5,556 bases of DNA from Rhodanobacteraceae bacterium (GTDB taxonomy: Bacteria > Pseudomonadota > Gammaproteobacteria > Xanthomonadales > Rhodanobacteraceae), in assembly GCA_025928735.1 (NCBI GenBank), contig JAICIW010000176.1, forward strand, positions 1 through 5,556. Reading direction: 5' to 3'. A model generated the notes under the pieces. The model did no database searches, was not told the origin of the DNA, and was given only the letters and a program-made list of their open reading frames with translations. Of this stretch, positions 1 through 5,172 are shown one piece after another. Each line of letters begins with the position of its first letter. The stretch's first letter is position 1. The position numbers and the translations under genes are program-made.

Positions 1-2
1 AG

Positions 3-368
3 TTCAAGCCGGTGTTGGTGAAGACCGGCCGCTCCGCCAATGGGATGACTGCGATCCTCAGCGGCCTGCATGGTGGCGAGCGCATCGTCACCTCGGGGCA
101 ATTCCTGATCGACTCGGAAGCAAGTCTGTCTGGTGCGTTGATGCGCATGGAAGCGGGGAACACGGTCGCGCCTGCTGCGGGAGCCAGCAGTGCGAACCCA
201 AGCGCCATGCCCGGCATGCCGATGCCGGCAGCGTCCGCATCGAGTGGTGAAAAGCGTGGCAAGTCCGAACCTTCACCGTCGGCCGCTCCCACGAAGGCAA
301 GCAACGCCATGTCCGGCATGGACATGCCCGCGTCCTCGGCATCAAGCGGTGGCGGAGACCGGCCATGA
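3..368 (+). CDS. cusB: CusB-type RND periplasmic adaptor (membrane fusion protein), C-terminal part
   Basis: This is the 3' end of an adaptor that links the inner-membrane pump CusA to an outer-membrane channel in Cu(I)/Ag(I) efflux. The reading frame is open from the window edge and 121 residues are visible. The segment with GERIVTSGQFLIDSEA followed by LSGALMRM matches the membrane-proximal end of CusB, where E. coli CusB reads GERVV-SG-FLIDSEA. E. coli CusB ends soon after this point. Here about 65 further residues follow, rich in Ala, Ser and Pro, with two copies of a Met motif (MPGMPMP and MSGMDMP). I see no CusF-like domain in this tail. The stop codon overlaps the cusA start (ATGA, 365-368), so the two are translationally coupled. 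The family assignment is firm. The metal specificity comes mainly from the neighbouring cusA. Confidence 0.92.
   Translation, partial: FKPVLVKTGRSANGMTAILSGLHGGERIVTSGQFLIDSEASLSGALMRMEAGNTVAPAAGASSANPSAMPGMPMPAASASSGEKRGKSEPSPSAAPTKASNAMSGMDMPASSASSGGGDRP
207..350 (+). repeat. Two imperfect Met-rich repeats in the CusB tail
   Basis: Two 14-residue units lie at 207-248 (MPGMPMPAASASSG) and 309-350 (MSGMDMPASSASSG), separated by 60 bases of Ser/Pro/Lys-rich sequence. Nine of 14 positions begin or end in the same residues with the same spacing of the three methionines, so they look like an old internal duplication. Clustered Met side chains commonly bind Cu(I) and Ag(I). A metal-holding role in the periplasm is an inference. 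Confidence 0.7.
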
Positions 369-3300
369 TCGTGCGGTCGATCCGCTGGTCCATCGCCAAT
401 CGCGGCCTGGTGCTGCTCGCCGCCGTGGCGCTGGCGATCGCGGGGACGATCTCGCTGCTGCGCATCCCGCTCGATGCCATCCCCGACCTGTCGCCGACAG
501 AAGTCATCATCAAAACCTCCTGGCCCGGGCAGCCGCCGCAAATCGTCGAGGACCAGGTGACCTATCCGATGACGACCACAATGCTGGCGGTGCCGGGGGC
601 GACCGCCGTGCGCGGTAGCTCGATGTTCGGCGACTCCTTCGTGTACGTCGTCTTTGCCGAAGGCACCGACCTGTACTGGGCGCGCAACCAAGTGGTCGAC
701 TACTTGAGCGAGGCAGCCAGCAAGTTGCCTCCCGGGGTCAATCCGGTCATCGGCCCCGATGCAGACGGCTCGGACTGGATCTACGAGTACGCGCTGGTCG
801 ACCGCAGCGGCAAGCACGATCTCGGCCAGTTGACCGCGCTGCAGAACTGGTTTCTGCGCTATCGGTTGAAGACCGTTCCGAACGTGGCGGAAGTCGCGAC
901 GATCGGGGGCATGACGAATGCGTGGCAAGTCGTGCTCGATCCCGCGGCGCTGGCCGCGCGCGGCCTGACCGTTGCGCAGGTCGAGGATGCGGTCAAGGCT
1001 GCCAACGGCGCCACCGGCGGTTCGGTGATAGAACAGGGCGAGGCCGAAATGATGGTCACCAGCGTCGGCTACCTGCAAACGCGTGAGGAGTTCGCGCGGA
1101 TCCCGGTCGCTACAGCCAAGGATGGCACCCCGGTGCTGTTGCAAGACGTGGGGAGAATCCGGCGCGGACCCACTGAGCGTCGCGGTATCGCCGAGTTGGA
1201 TGGCCAGGGCGAAGTCGTGGGCGGCATCGTGATCATGCGTTACCACAAGAACGCACTGGAAACCATCAAGGCCGTCAAGGCGCGTCTGGCCGAATTGCAA
1301 AAAAGGCTGCCGCCGGGGGTCAAGATCGTCACCACTTACGACCGATCCCAGTTGATCCACCGGGCGGTAACGAACATCGGCGAGAAACTGATCGAGGAGT
1401 TCATCATCGTCGCGCTGGTGTGCCTGCTGTTTCTCGGGCACCTGCGCTCGTCGCTCGTCGCGATCATCACCTTGCCGCTCGGCATCCTCACGGCGTTCCT
1501 GATCATGGATATCCAGGGCGTGTCGGCCAACCTGATGTCGCTGGCCGGCATTGCCATCGCAGTCGGCGAAATGGTGGACGCCGCCGTGGTAATGATCGAA
1601 AACACGCACAAACACCTCGAAGCATGGCGTGACGCCCACCCGGGCCAACGCGAACCGGGGGCCGGCGAACGCTGGAAGCTGGTGACGCAAGCCATGACCG
1701 AAGTCGGGCCGGCGTGTTTCGTGAGTTTGTTGGTCATCACCTTGTCGTTCGTGCCGGTGTTCGCGCTGGGTGGCGAGGAAGGCAAGCTCTTCGACCCGTT
1801 GGCCTTCACCAAGACTTATTCCGTCGCCGCCGCGGCTGCGCTTTCCGTCACGCTGGTTCCGGTGCTGATCGGGTACCTGGTGCGCGGCCGCATTCGATCG
1901 GAACACGCCAATCCGGTCAACCGGTTCGTGCGCTGGATCTACCAACCGATGCTGGCCTTCGCCATGCGCAGGCCATGGCCGGTGATCGCGATCGCGGTCA
2001 TCGTGTTGCTGACCGCCCTGCTGCCGGTGTCCCGGCTCGGCACGCAGTTCATGCCACCGCTCGATGAAGGCACCTTGCTGTACATGCCGACCGCGCTGCC
2101 GGGCCTGTCCGCGGGCAAAGTCGCGCAGTTGCTGCAGCAGACCGATCGGATGCTGAAGACGGTGCCGGAAGTCGCCCATGTATTTGGCGTGGCGGGTCGG
2201 GCCGAAACCGCGACCGACAATGCGCCGCTCAACATGTTCGATTCCACCATCACCTTCAAGCCGGAAAGCGAATGGCGACCCGGCATGACGATGGACAAAG
2301 TGAAGGCGGAACTCGATCGCGCGGTGAAGGTACCGGGCTTTTCGAACCTGTTCGTGTTTCCGATCCGCACCCGCACCGAAATGCTGGCGACCGGCATCAA
2401 ATCCCCGATCGGCATCAAGGTGCTGGGTCCCGACGTCGCCGAGTTGCAGCGTCTCGCCGTGTACATTGCGCGCGTGGCGCAGGGCGTACCGGGCATCACA
2501 TCGGCCGTAGCCGAGCGCGCCAATGGCGGGCGCTACGTGCGCGTCCAGATTCGCCCGGATGCCGCCGCGCGCTACGGGCTCTCCCAGCAAGAGATCCAGT
2601 CGTTGATCGCGACGGTGGTGGGCGGCGCCCCGATCGACCAGACCATCCAGGGCCTGCAACGCTTCCCGATCGTGCTGCGCTATCCACGCACTGCGCGCGA
2701 TTCGGTGGCAGCGCTGCGCGCGCTGCCCATCGTGGCGCATGGTGGGGCCCAAGTGACGCTGGGACAAGTCGCGGACCTTCGCGTGACCGACGGACCGCCG
2801 GCGCTGGACAGCGAAGCGGGCGTTCCGTCGACCTCCGTGTTCGTCGATACCTCCAGCAACGATATCGGCGGCACGGTCGCCAAGCTCCAACACGCGGTGG
2901 CGCAGCAAGTCACGTTGCCCGCCGGCTACACGCTCGACTGGGCTGGTCAGTTCCAGGCCCTGCAGCACGCCAAAGCGCGCATGAATCTCGTGGTACCGGC
3001 AACGACCCTCATCGTGTTACTGCTGGTCTACCTGATCTTCCGCGACGCTGCGCAGGCCCTGATCATCCTTGCGACCGTGCCACTGGGACTCGTCGGCGGC
3101 TTGTGGCTAGTCTGGCTACTGGGTTATGCCGTGTCAGTCGCGACCGTGGTCGGTTTCATCGGCCTTGCCGGCATCACCTGCGAATTCGGCATCGTGCTGG
3201 TCCTGTACCTGCGGGAGGCGTGGCAGCGGCGCATGTACGCGGGCGAGCTGACCTATGCGGCGCTGGACGATGCCGTCCGTGAAGGTGCGCTGCTGCGCGT

Positions 3301-3538
3301 GCGCCCAATCGCGATGACCGTGGTGGTGATCTTCGCGGGTCTGTTGCCGATCATGCTGATTGGCGGCACAGGCTCGCTCCTCGCGCGCAGCATCACCGCG
3401 CCGATGGTCGGCGGCATGGTCACCTCGCCCATTCTTTCGATGCTGTTCATTCCGGCGGCGTTCCGGTTGCTCGAACGCCGGCGGTTGCGCCAACGCAACG
3501 AGCAACATTCATTGCAACCCGAGGAGAACACACCATGA
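365..3538 (+). CDS. cusA: Copper/silver efflux RND transporter CusA (HME-RND)
   Basis: This is a proton-driven inner-membrane trimeric pump that exports Cu(I)/Ag(I) through CusB and an outer-membrane channel. It has 1057 residues against 1047 in E. coli CusA, with similarity end to end. It shows TM1 at about 13-33, a large periplasmic loop, TM2-TM6 at about 346-505, TM7 at about 540-560, a second periplasmic loop, and TM8-TM12 at about 875-1035. The Cu/Ag-binding triad of E. coli (M573, M623, M672) is kept as M574 (in LLYM), M624 (in APLNM) and M673 (in TRTEM). The TM4 signature GEMVDAAVVMIEN carries the relay aspartate D405, and TM10 carries E940 (E939 in E. coli). Oddly, the relay lysine K984 is Ile982, and the E. 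coli methionine pairs are broken (see findings). The start is set by a GGAG at 354-357, 7 bases upstream, and by the ATGA overlap with cusB. Confidence 0.96.
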   Translation: MIVRSIRWSIANRGLVLLAAVALAIAGTISLLRIPLDAIPDLSPTEVIIKTSWPGQPPQIVEDQVTYPMTTTMLAVPGATAVRGSSMFGDSFVYVVFAEGTDLYWARNQVVDYLSEAASKLPPGVNPVIGPDADGSDWIYEYALVDRSGKHDLGQLTALQNWFLRYRLKTVPNVAEVATIGGMTNAWQVVLDPAALAARGLTVAQVEDAVKAANGATGGSVIEQGEAEMMVTSVGYLQTREEFARIPVATAKDGTPVLLQDVGRIRRGPTERRGIAELDGQGEVVGGIVIMRYHKNALETIKAVKARLAELQKRLPPGVKIVTTYDRSQLIHRAVTNIGEKLIEEFIIVALVCLLFLGHLRSSLVAIITLPLGILTAFLIMDIQGVSANLMSLAGIAIAVGEMVDAAVVMIENTHKHLEAWRDAHPGQREPGAGERWKLVTQAMTEVGPACFVSLLVITLSFVPVFALGGEEGKLFDPLAFTKTYSVAAAAALSVTLVPVLIGYLVRGRIRSEHANPVNRFVRWIYQPMLAFAMRRPWPVIAIAVIVLLTALLPVSRLGTQFMPPLDEGTLLYMPTALPGLSAGKVAQLLQQTDRMLKTVPEVAHVFGVAGRAETATDNAPLNMFDSTITFKPESEWRPGMTMDKVKAELDRAVKVPGFSNLFVFPIRTRTEMLATGIKSPIGIKVLGPDVAELQRLAVYIARVAQGVPGITSAVAERANGGRYVRVQIRPDAAARYGLSQQEIQSLIATVVGGAPIDQTIQGLQRFPIVLRYPRTARDSVAALRALPIVAHGGAQVTLGQVADLRVTDGPPALDSEAGVPSTSVFVDTSSNDIGGTVAKLQHAVAQQVTLPAGYTLDWAGQFQALQHAKARMNLVVPATTLIVLLLVYLIFRDAAQALIILATVPLGLVGGLWLVWLLGYAVSVATVVGFIGLAGITCEFGIVLVLYLREAWQRRMYAGELTYAALDDAVREGALLRVRPIAMTVVVIFAGLLPIMLIGGTGSLLARSITAPMVGGMVTSPILSMLFIPAAFRLLERRRLRQRNEQHSLQPEENTP

Positions 3539-3987
3539 AAACACGTTCCATTCTGTTGAGCGCCATCTTGATGGCAGCAATCACGCCCGTGTTCGCGCAA
3601 GCGACGTCGGGTACCCAGGGTATGAAGATGGATCAGAACATGCCGATGCACTCGACTAGCTCCGGCACGATGATGAACTGCATGCAAAGGGGCAAAGACA
3701 CGCAAAACAGCAGCGGCACGCAAGGTATGCAGATGGGCAAGAACATGCCCTGTGCGAATCAGACCGCACAGGGTACAGGCGTCATCGAAGCGATCGACGC
3801 GGCCAAGGGCACCGTCACGGTCAAGCATCAGGCGATCGCGTCGATCCATTGGCCGGCAATGACCATGACCTTCAAAGCCGATCCGCCGAATCTGCTGAAA
3901 CCCATCAAGGTCGGCGAGAAGGTGAACTTCATCCTTCATCCGGCAGGTATGAACAGCACAGTGACAGCAATAGCGCCGATCAAGTAA
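3535..3987 (+). CDS. cusF: Secreted Met-rich CusF-type periplasmic Cu(I)/Ag(I) chaperone
   Basis: The 150-residue product begins with a signal peptide (KTR, then a hydrophobic stretch, then PVFA-Q), with likely cleavage after A21. Residues 22-75 form a low-complexity domain rich in Met with two Cys (C49, C73) and an internal duplication. Residues about 77-150 are a CusF beta-barrel domain. The E. coli CusF ligands H36, W44, M47 and M49 map to H98, W106, M109 and M111 with exactly the same spacing, around the motif HWPAMTM. The Trp stacks on bound Cu(I) or Ag(I) in the known protein. E. coli CusF lacks the long Met-rich N-terminal domain and its gene lies before cusB, whereas here it follows cusA. 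A strong ribosome site (GAGGAG, 3521-3526) and an ATGA overlap with cusA fix the start. It probably hands metal to CusB/CusA. Confidence 0.93.
   Translation: MKTRSILLSAILMAAITPVFAQATSGTQGMKMDQNMPMHSTSSGTMMNCMQRGKDTQNSSGTQGMQMGKNMPCANQTAQGTGVIEAIDAAKGTVTVKHQAIASIHWPAMTMTFKADPPNLLKPIKVGEKVNFILHPAGMNSTVTAIAPIK
3610..3750 (+). repeat. Duplicated 12-residue Met motif in the CusF-like leader domain
   Basis: Two units, GTQGMKMDQNMP at 3610-3645 and GTQGMQMGKNMP at 3715-3750, are identical at 9 of 12 residues. Both are preceded by a serine and both have three Met at the same spacing. At the DNA level they differ mostly at third codon positions, which suggests an old duplication kept by selection on the protein. 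Each copy is a plausible Cu(I)/Ag(I) site. A GTMMNCM segment lies between them. Confidence 0.8.
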
Positions 3988-4062
3988 GCAAGCGGCGCTG
4001 AATACGAAGAGTGGCGCCCCTTCTGCTCACGAAGGACGTTGTGCAGTGGTACCTTCCCAACC

Positions 4063-4308
4063 ATGACCAGCAAGCAACTCCACGAAGAAGGACAGGTGCC
4101 CGCTTTCGACAGCACAGTCGTCTGCCCGATGTGTGGCGTCGCCACACGCGTGAGCATGCCGACAAACGCCTGTCAATTCTTCTGGGATTGCCCGACCTGC
4201 GGCGCCTTGTTGAAACCCAAACCCGGTGACTGCTGCGTGTTCTGCTCGTACGGCGATGTACCGTGCCCATCGGTGCAAGTGAACCAGGGGTGCTGCAGGT
4301 CGCGATGA
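4063..4308 (+). CDS. GDCCVxC-family small cysteine-rich protein (Cys form)
   Basis: The product is an 81-residue soluble protein with 11 cysteines and no signal peptide or membrane segment. Visible motifs are CPMCG (C21, C24), CQFFWDCPTCG (C37, C43, C46), the hallmark GDCCVFCSYG (C57, C58, C61), PCP (C68) and a C-terminal CC (C77, C78). From memory, this is the family named GDCCVxC domain-containing (seleno)protein, some members of which carry selenocysteine. Here the motif cysteines are all TGC codons. These small genes often sit beside mercury, copper or arsenic resistance genes. The biochemical role is not known to me; the CxxC pairs suggest metal or thiol-redox chemistry. ATG 4063 is the first ATG in frame and puts the conserved region near the N-terminus. 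Its Shine-Dalgarno is weak: the nearest GAAGGA (4031-4036) is too far upstream. A TTG at 4039 is possible but less likely. Confidence 0.8.
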   Translation: MTSKQLHEEGQVPAFDSTVVCPMCGVATRVSMPTNACQFFWDCPTCGALLKPKPGDCCVFCSYGDVPCPSVQVNQGCCRSR

Positions 4309-4338
4309 AACACCGCGAGGCCTGCATGAGGAGCAGGC
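4295..4338 (+). other. Two mutually exclusive hairpins at the end of the GDCCVxC gene
   Basis: GCAGG (4295-4299) with CGCG (4301-4304) can pair with CGCG (4314-4317) and CCTGC (4321-4325), a stem that spans the GDCCVxC stop codon. Alternatively GCCTGC (4320-4325) pairs perfectly with GCAGGC (4333-4338) around a 7-base loop. Both use CCTGC at 4321-4325, so only one can form. The second ends right at the -35 box and lacks a T-run, so it is not a standard intrinsic terminator. The pairing is seen in the sequence; any regulatory role is a guess. Confidence 0.35.
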
Positions 4339-4366
4339 TTGACACGGCCTGAAATAGTTTTATAGT
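4339..4366 (+). promoter_or_regulatory. Sigma70-type promoter of the arsR operon
   Basis: A perfect -35 box TTGACA at 4339-4344 is followed after 16 bases by TATAGT at 4361-4366, one mismatch from the -10 consensus. Transcription would start around 4373-4375, just before the arsR ATG at 4376, giving little or no 5' leader. The low-GC stretch around the -10 stands out against the GC-rich surroundings. Confidence 0.8.
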
Positions 4367-4377
4367 TGCAAAACTAT
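4354..4377 (+). promoter_or_regulatory. ArsR operator palindrome overlapping the -10 box and start codon
   Basis: A perfect inverted repeat ATAGTTTT (4354-4361) / AAAACTAT (4370-4377) is separated by 8 bases. The spacer begins with a further ATAGTT (4362-4367), which itself pairs with AACTAT (4372-4377). Bases 4362-4377 are therefore a tighter palindrome nested in the wider one. The position over the -10, the transcription start and the ATG fits autorepression by the ArsR encoded next to it, released by As(III) or Sb(III). Confidence 0.75.
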
Positions 4378-4735
4378 GAAACCAAAGAAAGCCGTGCAGG
4401 CGTTGGGCGCACTGGCGCAGGACAGCCGTCTTGCGGCCTATCGTTTGCTGGTTCAGGCTGGCAGCGACGGCTTGGCCGTTGGTGAAATCAGTCGACGCCT
4501 GAAGGTGCCGGCGCCCACCCTGACCAGTCACCTCAACGTGTTGCGCCGAGCCGGGCTGGTGCGCGATGAGCGCGAGGGACGCGTCATCCGCTGCCGCGCG
4601 GATTACGCGCAAATGAACGCGCTGCTCGGCTTTCTTACCGAAAACTGTTGTGCGGGCGATCCCGGCGCATGTGCACCGGCAGCCATCTGCGCGACATCCA
4701 TCCGCAAGACCCAACCTCGGAGCACCAAGCCATGA
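4376..4735 (+). CDS. arsR: ArsR/SmtB-family arsenic-responsive repressor
   Basis: This 119-residue winged-helix repressor has the length normal for the family. It shows the recognition-helix region GEISRRLKVPAPTLTSHLNV (about 36-55), then the RRAGLV turn and the wing (DEREGRVIRCRA, about 64-75). The CVC metal-binding motif of plasmid-type ArsR is absent from the helix region. Instead the C-terminus carries C91-C92, C99 and C105, plus C73 in the wing. This resembles the C-terminal As(III) site of Acidithiobacillus ferrooxidans ArsR (C95, C96, C102), although the gap to the third Cys is one residue longer here. The next in-frame codon region upstream contains a stop (TAG 4355-4357), so ATG 4376 is the start. 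No Shine-Dalgarno precedes it. Its stop overlaps the arsI start by ATGA. It is the likely repressor of the operon it leads. Confidence 0.92.
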   Translation: MKPKKAVQALGALAQDSRLAAYRLLVQAGSDGLAVGEISRRLKVPAPTLTSHLNVLRRAGLVRDEREGRVIRCRADYAQMNALLGFLTENCCAGDPGACAPAAICATSIRKTQPRSTKP

Positions 4736-5172
4736 AACGCTTCCATGTGCATGTCAATGTCACCAATCTTGAAGCCAGCATCGGTTTCTATTCGACTCTG
4801 TTTGGCGGCGCGCCTTCCGTGCGCAAACCGGATTACGCCAAGTGGATGCTGGACGATCCGCGCGTCAATTTCGCGATTTCGCAACGTGACCGTGCCGCGG
4901 GCATCGATCATCTTGGTCTGCAGGCCGATGAGCCGCAGGAACTGGAGGAAATCGGCAAACGCCTCGCCGCGGCGGATGCGGTGGCACTCGCCGAGAGGGG
5001 CACGACCTGCTGTTACGCGCACTCTGACAAGTATTGGGCCGAAGACCCCCAGGGCGTCCGTTGGGAAACCTTCCATACGCATAGGGAAGCGACGACGTAT
5101 TCCGCGCCCACGACAGCATCAGGCGCGCAGGGCAAGTCGTGCTGCGGGCCTGCTGGAAAGTGCGCTGCATGA
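4732..5172 (+). CDS. arsI: ArsI/CadI-family VOC metalloenzyme, candidate C-As lyase
   Basis: The 146-residue cytoplasmic protein belongs to the vicinal-oxygen-chelate (glyoxalase/bleomycin resistance) superfamily, ArsI/CadI branch. ArsI uses Fe(II) and O2 to break the carbon-arsenic bond of trivalent organoarsenicals such as MAs(III), giving As(III). The ArsI iron ligands (H5, H62, E115 in Thermomonospora curvata) fit H5, H60 and E112. The paired cysteines that bind the substrate (C96-C97) fit C93-C94 in TTCCYAHSDKYW. The ferredoxin-like VOC features LEASIGFYSTLFG and DYAKWMLDDPRVNFAI are clear. The tail after about residue 118 is Ser/Thr/Ala-rich and ends in a further cysteine group (C137, C138, C144). 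A GGAG at 4719-4722 lies 9 bases before the ATG, and both ends overlap neighbours by ATGA. Cadmium-induced CadI-like activity is the main alternative to C-As lyase activity. Confidence 0.85.
   Translation: MKRFHVHVNVTNLEASIGFYSTLFGGAPSVRKPDYAKWMLDDPRVNFAISQRDRAAGIDHLGLQADEPQELEEIGKRLAAADAVALAERGTTCCYAHSDKYWAEDPQGVRWETFHTHREATTYSAPTTASGAQGKSCCGPAGKCAA

Noticed and set aside
1299..1304. Run of six A in cusA as a possible frameshift or slippage site
   Set aside because: The frame here reads CAA AAA AGG, which does not match the X XXY YYZ slippery pattern, and CusA similarity continues unbroken on both sides.
2272..3282. Long open frame of 336 codons on the + strand inside cusA
   Set aside because: It is a +1-shifted shadow of cusA in GC-rich sequence. 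The translation is Arg/Ala/Gly-rich with no recognisable domain, and cusA is conserved throughout.
3253..3939. 228-codon open frame on the - strand across the cusA/cusF junction
   Set aside because: It runs antisense to two well-supported genes, is rich in His/Arg as expected from reverse-read codons, and has no family resemblance.
3994..4018. Possible terminator after cusF: GGCGC (3994-3998) pairing with GCGCC (4014-4018)
   Set aside because: The stem is only five base pairs with a 15-base loop and is followed by CCTTCTGC rather than a T-run, so it cannot be called an intrinsic terminator.
4039..4062. TTG start at 4039 for the GDCCVxC gene
   Set aside because: The GAAGGA upstream is only 2 bases from the TTG, too close to act as a ribosome site, and the eight added residues match no part of the family I recall. 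ATG 4063 is preferred, though not proven.
3980..4714. 244-codon open frame on the - strand opposite the GDCCVxC gene and arsR
   Set aside because: Both sense-strand genes show clear family motifs. The antisense product has none and would cross the arsR promoter.
4648..4731. Upstream in-frame ATG at 4648 extending the arsI product by 28 residues
   Set aside because: The extension lies wholly inside arsR coding sequence. The start at 4732 has a GGAG at the right distance, gives the ATGA overlap and places the iron ligand at H5 as in known ArsI.
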